In this document: piece after piece, positions 1 through 7,039 of the stretch
How positions within the stretch are numbered: the stretch's first letter is position 1
Layout of the letters: each line of letters begins with the position of its first letter
NCBI GenBank assembly: GCA_001603765.1
Contig: LUZV01000042.1
Location: 1 to 18,850 of the forward strand
Reading direction: 5' to 3'
Origin: Anaerolineales bacterium Chloro_02
Lineage (GTDB): Bacteria > Chloroflexota > Anaerolineae > Anaerolineales > Anaerolineaceae
Length of the DNA: 18,850 bases
The notes under the pieces: generated by a model
The model's input: the letters and a program-made list of their open reading frames with translations, nothing else
Told to the model about the DNA's origin: nothing
Database searches by the model: none
Translations under genes and position numbers: made by a program

Positions 1-112
1 TCCTTGGAGGGCGACAATAGTACAAAATAATAAAAACTGCAACGCTAAGTTAGCGCTTATGGGGGTTAGGGGAGGGTGTCGTATTTCCGGACACTGACGA
101 TCCCCTCCCCCA

Positions 113-196
113 TCCCCTCCCGCCAAGGGAGGGGAGTTCATGGAGCGTCGCCCCTAAAGCCAACAGCATTGCATTCCCTCCCGCCAAGGGAGGGGA
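113..196. repeat. Two direct copies of a GC-rich hairpin repeat
   Basis: The unit CCCTCCC-GCCAA-GGGAGGG occurs at 115-133 and again at 176-194, 61 bp apart. Both copies continue with GGAGT. In the first copy the arms extend to 9 bp (113-121 and 127-135, loop 122-126). A related CCCTCCCCC run lies just upstream at 102-110. A comparable hairpin, CCTCCCCC-TTTGAT-GGGGGAGG, sits at the far right end of the window. This is the look of a dispersed REP-like intergenic repeat. No open frame across the region resembles a protein, so I treat 1-441 as non-coding. Confidence 0.7.
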
Positions 197-275
197 GTAG
201 TTCGTATTTTTCGGCGGCCTCCTACTGAAATTTTGGTTTTGGGCAACAGCCCCTTTCCCCCCGCTCCCCAGGGTT

Positions 276-314
276 CGGCACGCACTGCAAACGCGTGCGT
301 GCCGAGCGCTCGGC
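276..314. repeat. Overlapping perfect hairpin and palindrome
   Basis: CGGCACGCAC (276-285) pairs perfectly with GTGCGTGCCG (295-304) around a 9-nt loop. The 3' arm overlaps a second perfect palindrome, GCCGAGC/GCTCGGC (301-314). The two structures are mutually exclusive or nested. They lie about 130 bp upstream of the phosphoesterase start. There is no T-run after either stem, so a terminator is unlikely. Function unknown. Confidence 0.55.
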
Positions 315-401
315 GCTTGCGGCACTTCGCCCCGTTATGCCGCTTCGCAACTCCATTGACACTAGCGGCACTCCGGGGTGGCCTCCGGCACGCTTCCCCT
401 G

Positions 402-407
402 TATAAT
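402..407 (+). promoter_or_regulatory. Possible -10 box for the phosphoesterase gene
   Basis: A perfect TATAAT lies 34 bp before the chosen ATG at 442, preceded directly by TG. A perfect TTGACA exists at 356-361, but it is 40 bp away, far beyond the usual 17-bp spacing. Nothing like a -35 box sits at the right distance. The call rests on the -10 alone. Confidence 0.3.
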
Positions 408-441
408 TCCTGCCTTTGCCGTCACCGCCGGAGTCTGTTTT

Positions 442-1641
442 ATGAGGCATGGAATGAATTTCGCCACTGTTCGTCTGATCGTGGTCACCCTTGCGGTGGC
501 CTCCCAGGTTTACCTCTTTTTGCGCTTCAGCCGGGCCGTCAGTTCCTGGCGCAGGTCCCGCTGGCTCAAGGCCGGCGTCATCCTTTCGGCGGGCGCGGCG
601 ATTGCCGTGCTCTTTGCCGGCAACCGGTACATCATGTTCCATCCCATCCCGTGGGTGGATCCGCCGCTGGCGGCACAGCTCCTTTTCTTCTACCTTCCGG
701 CCGTGTGGGGGGTGGCATCGATTCTCTCCGCCCTGGTTCTGTTCCTTGCCCAGTGCTTGTCGCTGCTGGGCCGGGTGGTGGTTTTATTGTCCCGCCGCGG
801 CCGCCGGGAGGACTTTACGGCCGTCAACATGGGACGCCGCCGTTTCCTCAAGGCCGGCGTCGGCGGGCTGGTTGCGGCCCCCTTCATTTTTACGGGCTAC
901 GGCGCCGTCTATGCCGGCAGGACCTTCGAACCCCGGGAACTCACGCTGCGGTTCGGGCGCGCCCTGCGGGTCGTGCAGCTAACGGACATTCATGCCGGCA
1001 TCTTCATGAGACGGGAGGAACTGCGGCGCCTCGCCGACCAGGTCATCGCCCTCCGGCCGGACCTGTTCGTCCTCACCGGGGACTATATTTCGAACTCGAT
1101 GACGTTTTTCCAGGAGTGCATCGAAGAAATGGCGCGGGTCCGCGCCCGGTACGGGACCTTTGCCACCTTGGGCAACCACGAACACTGGTACGGCGACCTG
1201 AACCGGATCCGGACCGCTTTCATCCAGCACCGGATTCCGCTCCTGACCAACGCCCACAGCCTGGTCCGGGCCGAGCAGGGGCCTTTCGCGGTGGTGGGAA
1301 TCGATGACCTGCGGGCCGGGCGCCCCAACCTGGACGCCGCGCTGTACGGGCTGGCGCCCGATATGCCCGCCATCCTGCTGTCGCACCGGCCGGAAATTTT
1401 CCCCCAGGCCGCCCGGCGCGGCATCCACCTGACCCTGGCGGGCCACTACCACGGAGGGCAGATCAAGATCGAATCGCCCCTGGGGGACTTCAGCGTGGCG
1501 AGCCTCATGACGCCCTACCCGGAAGGGCTCTACCGGATAGGGGATTCCCACCTGTACGTGAGCCGCGGGATCGGCACCACGTTTACCCCCGTGCGAATGA
1601 ACGTCCCGCCCGAAATCACCGTGCTCAATCTCACGGCGTGA
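442..1641 (+). CDS. Membrane-anchored metallophosphoesterase (YkuE/YaeI-like)
   Basis: A predicted binuclear-metal phosphohydrolase of the calcineurin-like family, 399 residues, probably acting at the outer face of the inner membrane. I chose ATG 442 because GGAG at 430-433 sits 8 bp upstream; the frame is open further up, but that part is repeat-rich DNA. Three to four hydrophobic segments fill residues 8-118. A Tat-like motif follows, RRRFLK at 132-137, with a hydrophobic stretch after it. The catalytic domain shows every family motif: DxH (182-184), GD (213-214), GNHE (244-247), a lone His in SHRP (315) and GHYH (334-337). Family members act on phospholipid-type or unspecified phosphodiesters; the substrate here cannot be read from sequence. 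The gene stands alone, with no co-directional neighbour. Confidence 0.9.
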   Translation: MRHGMNFATVRLIVVTLAVASQVYLFLRFSRAVSSWRRSRWLKAGVILSAGAAIAVLFAGNRYIMFHPIPWVDPPLAAQLLFFYLPAVWGVASILSALVLFLAQCLSLLGRVVVLLSRRGRREDFTAVNMGRRRFLKAGVGGLVAAPFIFTGYGAVYAGRTFEPRELTLRFGRALRVVQLTDIHAGIFMRREELRRLADQVIALRPDLFVLTGDYISNSMTFFQECIEEMARVRARYGTFATLGNHEHWYGDLNRIRTAFIQHRIPLLTNAHSLVRAEQGPFAVVGIDDLRAGRPNLDAALYGLAPDMPAILLSHRPEIFPQAARRGIHLTLAGHYHGGQIKIESPLGDFSVASLMTPYPEGLYRIGDSHLYVSRGIGTTFTPVRMNVPPEITVLNLTA

Positions 1642-1931
1642 CCGGCAATCCCCGCCGCCCCGCTAACGTAAAATTCCCCCACCCCAGGGTTTAAAAAGAT
1701 CCTGCTCTCTGAGCCGGAGCGATTGGTTGCGCTCCCCTCGCCGTCGCTGATTATTGGCCGGCACAAGCAAGACAGAACGGTTTTAATATCGCCTGTGTTA
1801 CCAGAAGCCTTCGGGAGGGTGGTGGAATTTTGGACGCTCGTTTCGATCAAAGCCGGGGGAATTTTAGGTTATCAAAATCACATGTCATAAATGATTACAA
1901 AAGCCTGAAAATTATACTGTATGTTGGGTAT
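1642..1931. other. Intergenic stretch, nothing recognised
   Basis: About 290 bp between the phosphoesterase stop and the IS701-like stub. No convincing coding frame, terminator hairpin or RNA is visible. The right half (from about 1825) is more AT-rich and probably belongs to the leader of the inserted element that carried the transposase stub. Confidence 0.4.
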
Positions 1932-2039
1932 ATGAAAAACGCTCCCGAACCCAATATCGAGGCCAGGTTTCATGCTTATGCGGAAAAGCTGCCCGCCGCG
2001 TTGGGTCATGCAGACCGGGTGGAACCTTTTCATGTGTGA
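1932..2039 (+). pseudogene. N-terminal stub of an IS701-like transposase
   Basis: The frame from ATG 1932 encodes 35 residues. They include EARFHAYAEKL and AALGHADRVEPFH, which match the conserved N-terminus of IS701-family (IS4-superfamily, DDE) transposases; there it continues into a 'YC-GLLLPGERKS' segment. Here similarity stops after the His codon at 2031-2033 and a TGA follows two codons later. None of the catalytic domain is present nearby. The break coincides with the start of an inverted-repeat arm at 2031, suggesting another element or rearrangement cut the gene. The family assignment is from remembered consensus and is fairly secure because the match is dense. Confidence 0.65.
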
Positions 2040-2262
2040 TTCATAGATATCCTTTCAACGCGAGGTGAGTTGTGTGTGTCAAGTTCTGCAAATTCGATCA
2101 GGCATAGCGGTTTTTTTTTGAACCTTCACCAAACAACCAACCGAGCGTAGGGCCGCCGGAATGGGGTCCCCACACGACCCCATTCCGGCGGCCCTACGCG
2201 GCTGGTCCAGTGCGACGACGAACCATTCTTAAACCTGAAACCATGTCTATGAATCGCACATG
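2031..2262. repeat. 232-bp element with 27-bp terminal inverted repeats
   Basis: The 27 bp at 2031-2057 (starting CATGTGTGATTCATAGA) and the reverse complement of 2236-2262 (starting CATGTGCGATTCATAGA) agree at 23 of 27 positions. They bracket the long perfect hairpin at 2145-2199. The left arm begins exactly where the IS701-like reading frame breaks. Size and architecture resemble a MITE or other non-autonomous element. No clear target duplication is visible at its edges, so mobility is inferred only. Confidence 0.6.
2145..2199. repeat. Perfect 24-bp-stem hairpin
   Basis: Bases 2145-2168 (GCGTAGGGCCGCCGGAATGG then GGTC) are exactly complementary to 2176-2199 around a 7-nt loop, CCCACAC. No mismatch occurs in 24 bp and the stem is GC-rich. 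No T-run follows on either strand at the expected place, so it is not a standard terminator. It lies at the centre of the larger inverted-repeat element. Confidence 0.85.
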
Positions 2263-2390
2263 GACCATCAGGGAAAGGGCCGGCATGAAATCCACATTCA
2301 GCGAACCTCAAGCCCGGCTTATGCCAGGTTGCGTTCAAAAATAAACAAAGCGTAGCTTCCGTACAGGGCGGACACCTTGTGCCCATCGAA

Positions 2391-2425
2391 GTAGGTGGGC
2401 AGAGTTTCGCTTCTGCCCACCCTAC
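2391..2425. repeat. REP-like hairpin GTAGGTGGGCAGA / TCTGCCCACCCTAC
   Basis: The arms at 2391-2403 and 2412-2425 pair with a single bulged base around a short loop. GTAGG(G)TGGGC-type palindromes are common dispersed intergenic repeats in bacteria. The remaining sequence to 2642 shows no gene. It includes an A/T-rich stretch (2460-2500) and a CCTTTTAAAGGGGG motif near 2510. Confidence 0.6.
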
Positions 2426-2642
2426 AAATCCGCCGGCAGGATTAGCATTAACTTGAACGCATTCATATTAAAGTGATGTTTTTCAGATAAAAAAACAGCA
2501 GTCCACTATCCTTTTAAAGGGGGATTTGCGAACTGCTGACTTGGCCCAACCCAAATTCAACTTTTACGGCTGCCTCTTTTCCGTCCAGGGTGACTTTGAT
2601 ACGCCGGCCCCCGAGGGAATCGTGCAACTTGAGAATTAACGG

Positions 2643-3713
2643 CTATTCCTGTTCGGGGGAAGAGGGCTTTACCGTTATCGACTGGGGGGTCTGCCGGTTT
2701 GGGCCGGCAACCGCCCTCACTGCAATATCTTGGACCTTGCCGTATGCGCCTTCCAGTTGTTCCGTCAGTTTTTCGATCTGCTTTTTTTGAGTGGCGATTA
2801 TCTGCTCGAAAGCATCGATCCTGGCCTGAAGAACATTCTTTTCGCCTTCGAACCCTTTCATCAGCAGTTGTTCATTCTTCGCCGCCTCGGAGGTCAACTT
2901 CATCGTCACTTCGTTGACCGCTTTTTTTACGGCACTCTCGATCTCCATCGGGAAGGCGTCTACCTTTGCCCGCAGTTCATCCATCACTTTCTCGCGCTCG
3001 CCTACCGTCTGCTCCCGCTCCTTGAGTTCGATTTCTTTGGCCTTTACCTGCCTGTCGAATTCCGCCCTCTTAGCCAGGATTTCAGTGTCGAGCTTGCTGA
3101 TTTCATCATTTAGCGCGTTTGTCTTCTGCTCCCTTTCGCGCGCCATCTTATATTCGTATTCCTCTTTTTCGCGCCGACGCCGCTTATCCTCCTGCTCTTT
3201 CTGGTCCTTCAACTCCTCCAGGTATTGCTTTTTCTGATTCTCCCACCCGGCCTTCGTCTGGCTTATCTCCTGTTCGATCAGGCTCTTGCGCTTGGCCATT
3301 TCATCTTCGAACGTCGTTCGTTGCTGCTTTTGCGCTTCGATAAGAGCCGCCAAGGCGAACGCCGATTTTTCGATCTCGAAAAACTCCCGCAGTTCGGCTT
3401 CTTTGATGTCGATCGCCCGCTTGAGCTTATTGTACCGTTCGGTTTCTCCCTCGAGTTTTACGGCGATATCGGACAACGCCTTGCTCGTCTCGCCTATCAG
3501 TTCGTTCACGGTCTTGATCACTGCGTGCGTAGTGAGCGCGTCGGCGGTTTGTACGACTTCCTGTTTTTCCTTCTCCGCTTTTGCTTTCTCAGGCTTGAGC
3601 TCGGTTTGAGCCTTGGCTTCGAAGGTTTTTAGAAGACTGTTGTACGCGTCGAGTATTTCTTTTTTGGTGCTGGTCGCTGTGATACCCGAACTGCCCTCTG
3701 CTTTAGTGGTCAT
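2643..3713 (-). CDS. Long coiled-coil protein of unknown function
   Basis: A 356-residue, highly charged protein starting at ATG 3713, where GGAG sits 7 bp upstream. The longer upstream frame (to 3818) is not needed. No signal peptide or membrane segment is visible, so it is probably cytoplasmic. After a polar N-terminus and KKEILDAYNSLL, almost the whole chain from about residue 60 to 330 is Glu/Lys/Arg/Gln-rich heptad-like sequence. It includes a very basic-acidic run near the middle (EDKRRRREKEEYEYKMARER). The C-terminus carries a less charged patch, KVQDIAVRAVAG, then a Pro/Ser tail. I do not recognise a named family, though uncharacterised proteins of this layout occur in several bacterial phyla. 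A structural or scaffolding role is a guess. The gene is monocistronic with its own promoter candidate. Confidence 0.85.
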   Translation of the reverse strand: MTTKAEGSSGITATSTKKEILDAYNSLLKTFEAKAQTELKPEKAKAEKEKQEVVQTADALTTHAVIKTVNELIGETSKALSDIAVKLEGETERYNKLKRAIDIKEAELREFFEIEKSAFALAALIEAQKQQRTTFEDEMAKRKSLIEQEISQTKAGWENQKKQYLEELKDQKEQEDKRRRREKEEYEYKMAREREQKTNALNDEISKLDTEILAKRAEFDRQVKAKEIELKEREQTVGEREKVMDELRAKVDAFPMEIESAVKKAVNEVTMKLTSEAAKNEQLLMKGFEGEKNVLQARIDAFEQIIATQKKQIEKLTEQLEGAYGKVQDIAVRAVAGPNRQTPQSITVKPSSPEQE

Positions 3714-3790
3714 TGGCCGTCTCCATGAATGACTGCTGATCGAACCGGTTGTGCTCGAAACTTCTGCCCGAAAAAGCCCACCCCCTCGCT

Positions 3791-3818
3791 TATATAGCGG
3801 AAAGCAGCGTGAAATCAA
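3791..3818 (-). promoter_or_regulatory. Candidate promoter of the coiled-coil gene
   Basis: On the minus strand TTGATT (3818-3813) is followed after 16 bp by TATATA (3796-3791), continuing as TATATAAG. This lies about 80 bp upstream of ATG 3713. The boxes are imperfect but the spacing is acceptable for a sigma-70 promoter. Confidence 0.4.
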
Positions 3819-3998
3819 GGCAAGGTTTTTTCGTCGGCTACGCCCGGTTGGGACCTGTCGATCCCATCTCTACCGCCGCTCACATCCCGGCAAGTAGAAA
3901 TCGAAGGAATGGGACGTGGAGTTTCCCGCGGGAGACGAAAAGGTGCACTGATACAAGGAAAAATGGCTGGACACTGGCAGCAAGCAAACATAAAAAAA

Positions 3999-4035
3999 GA
4001 AGCGGAGTATAAAAGTACCCCGCTTCGTTTTTTTG
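3999..4035. terminator. Bidirectional rho-independent terminator
   Basis: GAAGCGGAGTA (3999-4009) pairs with TACCCCGCTTC (4016-4026) with one internal mismatch. The stem is followed on the plus strand by GTTTTTTTG. On the minus strand it is followed by CTTTTTTTATG, from the A-run at 3992-3998. It therefore reads as a terminator in both directions. No coding gene ends next to it on either strand: the coiled-coil gene starts at 3713 and runs away, and the transposase remnant starts at about 4316. Confidence 0.8.
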
Positions 4036-4050
4036 TTTCGAAACAAAAAA
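4029..4050. repeat. Perfect 22-bp AT-rich palindrome at the terminator T-tract
   Basis: TTTTTTGTTTC/GAAACAAAAAA is exactly self-complementary about the 4039/4040 junction. It uses the terminator T-tract as its left arm. It could be a second fallback hairpin or a protein-binding site. Confidence 0.7.
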
Positions 4051-4258
4051 TATGCCCGGAGGACTCGTTTTCGAACGATCCAAATGGCATTAACCTTTTG
4101 AACCCTTCCCAAGTTTTACACCCCTAAAAATCGAAGTTTTTAACCTCAAACTTTTCTTTTACAGTGACCGGCCGATCATAGCCTGCAAACCCGCATGAAT
4201 GCTACATCGCTTTTTAAAATCGTTAAAGATGTAATGCCACAGATTATTCTACGCTACC

Positions 4259-5431
4259 TTGATTTTCCGCACCATTATCCCGTAATGTTGAAGCGTCCTG
4301 AGGAGGGCCTGCAACAGGTTTGCTCGAATAAAGAAGTCCGGCAAGTACGAATACCTCCAGGTTGTCGAAAACCAACGGGTCGGCACCAAGGTCAACCAAC
4401 GGGTTATCGCAACCCTTGGCAGGCTCGATCAAATGCATTCCAGGGGGGAGGTCGAAACCCTGGTTCGCTCGCTTGCACGTTTTTCCGAACAGGCCCTCCT
4501 GATCCTGTCCGGCAGGAGCGACCTTTGCGCCGAATCAATAAGCATAGGCCCGGCTCTGCTGTTCGAGCGGCTGTGGAATGATCTGGGGATTATGAAGGTC
4601 CTCCAGGGGCTTCTTTCCGATGTAAAGACCCTGAGCCCCGTTGTGGAAAGAATCCGGGAGCGGTTCAACGTTGCAAGGTTCTGTGTTGTTGCCGACAGGG
4701 GCATGATCAGCAAAGACACCATCGGGGAGTTCGAAAAACCGGGGAACAAGGTCCCTTACATTCTCGGCACTCGCATGCGAAACGTCAAAGTGCAGGAAGT
4801 CCGGGTGGAGAACCGCCGCCATATCGTCTGCCTCAACCCGAAGCAGGCCCGAAAGGACGCCGCTGAGCGGGAATCGATCCTTGCCGGCCTCGAAGCGCAA
4901 CCAAAGGCCCCGAAAGCCTCGTTGGAAACAAAGGATACCGGCGCTATCTCAAGTTTGAGAAGGGCAGCGCGACCATCGATCCGGCAAGGGTGAAACAGGA
5001 AGCACGTTTTGACGGCAAATGGGTCCTCAGGACCAACACCCGCCTTTCCGCGCGGAATGTGGCGCTCAAATACAAAGAATCATGGCAGGTGGAACACACG
5101 TTCCGCGCCATGAAGTCCGTCCTGGAGACCCGCCCCGAGGCCATAAGGGGCCATGTGTTTTGCAGCTTTTTGGCCCTCATGCTCAAAAAGGAACTATACC
5201 GCCGCCTGGAAGAGTCCGGGCACAGCTTCGAGTGGGCGCAAATCAAGCAAGACCTCATGGCCCTCACTGAAACGGTGATCGAAGAACAGGGAGAGCGCCT
5301 GGCCGTTCGCAGCCAATGCAAGGGAGTCTGCGGCAAGGTGTTCCAATCCGTGGGCGTGGCGATCCCTCCCCACCATCCGCGAGCTCTGATTCCGTTTTTA
5401 AAGAGCAAAAATGTAGTGCCGAGAAAGTCAA
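4259..5431 (+). mobile_element. Decayed IS1634-type insertion sequence (tentative ends)
   Basis: A transposase remnant (separate entry) sits between TTGATTTTCCGCACCA at 4259-4274 and, inverted, TTGACTTTCTCGGCACTA (reverse complement of 5414-5431). The two match if a 2-bp gap and two substitutions are allowed, so they may be the terminal inverted repeats. That gives about 1.2 kb, against nearly 2 kb expected for the family, consistent with the internal deletions seen in the gene. The ends are uncertain. Confidence 0.35.
4316..5389 (+). pseudogene. IS1634-family transposase, multiply disrupted
   Basis: The family N-terminus reads FARIKKSGKYEYLQVVEN from 4319. The codon before it is AGG (4316) where ATG is expected, and a strong AGGAGG lies at 4301-4306. 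The frame continues through ALLFERLWNDLGI, then jumps at about 4617 straight to DVKTLSPVVERI. The segment with the first catalytic Asp, roughly 100 residues or more, is missing. CVVADRGMIS (second Asp) is kept. A shorter loss occurs before QEVRVENRRHIVCLN. Near 4918-4921 the frame shifts: the remainder VGNKGYRRYLKFEKG to YKESWQVEHTFRAMKS (third catalytic acid) is in another frame. A second shift at about 5368-5371, in a C-run, separates VAIPP from TIREL-stop (TGA 5387-5389). The enzyme cannot be active. Confidence 0.85.
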
Positions 5432-5591
5432 ATTCTGGTCTATGCTACTGAATTTACAACACTATTTTCTAAGTACTGTTAAAGATGAGCTTGCCCCTAT
5501 TGGCGCCCTACAAGGTCGAGCAGGATCTTCAGCGGGATTGCAGGGAACAGCAGGAAAAGGAAGTTCAAGCAAAACGGTGCCTGATCATATC

Positions 5592-6980
5592 TCACTGTTC
5601 ATTACATGGGTTTTTTCCGGACATCGGATTCAGGATCTCCGCTTTAATGGTCAATTGCTCGATCTCATTGGGTCGTAGATGCCTTGGCGGGCCGTATTGT
5701 CTCACATTCTTCTTACACGTCACCTCCGTAACGGCCAGTTTGTATTTGGAGACAGTCAGAGCCTTTCTAGTCTTGAGCCATTTGCGGAATTTATTGGCGC
5801 TATCATAAGATGGGAAATAAAGAGGCTGATCTTCATCCTCTTCCATTAGGCTTAAAATCTTGCCCTGGCCATGGTGAACCCGACCAACTGCAATTGTATA
5901 AACCGTGGCTAGCACGTCCCTGTAACCCACCAGTGTAACCTCGGACGTACCCGATGCCGGGCCCGAACCGCTCTGGTATATGACAGTTTGGAGCCCCTCT
6001 TCCAATTCCTGATCCCCATTAACCACATGTCGCAATACGTAATCAAAAGTAAGTTGACATTTTATGGGATCAGCCGTTTTCTTAAAATAAACCAATCCGA
6101 AATCGATCTTTGCATCGCCGGGTTCAACGGGGCTTCCCTTGTCTTCAATAGTCAGCGGGCCTACCACTGCCACTCTTTTATGATGTACTTGATCACGGGC
6201 CACTTTGATTTCAAAATCCACACTGAAAGTCCCCGCCAAATCGACACCAATTACGCTTTCTTCTTGCAGTTCGGCTACTTGCTTATCATCATAGATGTGG
6301 CCTGCGAGAACGATATAGCGTTGCCTTAACACTCTCTCTTCCTGAATCGACTTGGTCCTTGAAAATCTGGGATTGACGCTCACAGATACGGGAATCGCAT
6401 TTCCCGAACCTATAGACATACCCAGTTCTTCGGTGGAACTCTGGGTATGGGAGACTTTGCCTAAATCAACATTATCATAGTGTGTGTCGAACCTATTCCA
6501 AGATTCAAAATCCGCTTGGCTTTTCTGATCCATTTTAAGCTTTACTACGAGTTCGTTTATTCGATCCGCTGGACCGCAAAGTGGCTTTCTTATCCCCAAG
6601 GGAGTGGGTTTTCCAATCGAGTTTTTACCAACCGCAAAGACAATCCGTTTTTTGAAATTGGTCTTGTCCCATACTGTATCACTGTTCTTCTGGTTGACTT
6701 GTCCCGTCAATTCATCAAGAAATTCTTTGTAGGGTTTGCCTTCCGTCCTGGCTCCTACTTCCTCGATAAGCGCCTGCTCACCCTCCGGTGCGAGTTGTAA
6801 TAGAAGATTTTTCGGCGGGTCAGACGGAGGCGCATCCATGGCAAAGGCCGATGTGGTAACGGCATCTTTTTCGGCCGGTCCCCACTGAGCATCCTTATAT
6901 CTTCTCATCAATTGCGGAGTAGTGCTGCACCCGCATACAAATACGAGCAACGACAAAAAAATGATGAAATTTCTCTTCAT
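5592..6980 (-). CDS. Predicted lipoprotein of unknown function
   Basis: A 462-residue protein with a clear lipoprotein signal: MKRN, a hydrophobic core FIIFLSLLVFV, then CGC-STTP. Either Cys could be modified; the second (VCG-C) fits the lipobox better. The mature part has a Pro-rich linker near residue 50, a mixed charged middle, and several beta-rich stretches (SVDFEIKVARD, KIDFGLVYFK, STSEVTLVGYRD-like pattern). I recognise no domain. Only a weak GAGAGA precedes the start. The gene begins 59 bp after the stop of the debranching-enzyme gene on the same strand, so co-transcription is plausible. It would be attached to the periplasmic side of a membrane. It is not an obvious partner of a cytosolic glycogen enzyme, so the link may be only positional. 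Confidence 0.8.
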   Translation of the reverse strand: MKRNFIIFLSLLVFVCGCSTTPQLMRRYKDAQWGPAEKDAVTTSAFAMDAPPSDPPKNLLLQLAPEGEQALIEEVGARTEGKPYKEFLDELTGQVNQKNSDTVWDKTNFKKRIVFAVGKNSIGKPTPLGIRKPLCGPADRINELVVKLKMDQKSQADFESWNRFDTHYDNVDLGKVSHTQSSTEELGMSIGSGNAIPVSVSVNPRFSRTKSIQEERVLRQRYIVLAGHIYDDKQVAELQEESVIGVDLAGTFSVDFEIKVARDQVHHKRVAVVGPLTIEDKGSPVEPGDAKIDFGLVYFKKTADPIKCQLTFDYVLRHVVNGDQELEEGLQTVIYQSGSGPASGTSEVTLVGYRDVLATVYTIAVGRVHHGQGKILSLMEEDEDQPLYFPSYDSANKFRKWLKTRKALTVSKYKLAVTEVTCKKNVRQYGPPRHLRPNEIEQLTIKAEILNPMSGKNPCNEQ

Positions 6981-7039
6981 GGTTTCTCTCTGTTAGCCAC
7001 AGGGCACGGGTTCATGGTGGTGGCCGACCAAGCAGAGCT

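Noticed and set aside
356..407. TTGACA and TATAAT as one sigma-70 promoter
   Set aside because: The boxes are 40 bp apart, far more than sigma-70 allows; only the -10 box is kept as a weak candidate.
295..441. Upstream extension of the phosphoesterase frame to a GTG at 295
   Set aside because: The added residues fall in a hairpin-repeat region and look non-protein-like, while ATG 442 has a good ribosome-binding site and begins a normal membrane helix.
2126..2386. Minus-strand 86-residue open frame
   Set aside because: It runs across the perfect hairpin and the inverted-repeat arm, has no ribosome site and no family pattern.
3749..4127. Several overlapping small frames around the orphan terminator on both strands
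   Set aside because: They overlap each other and the terminator/palindrome, lack ribosome sites, and show no recognisable sequence.
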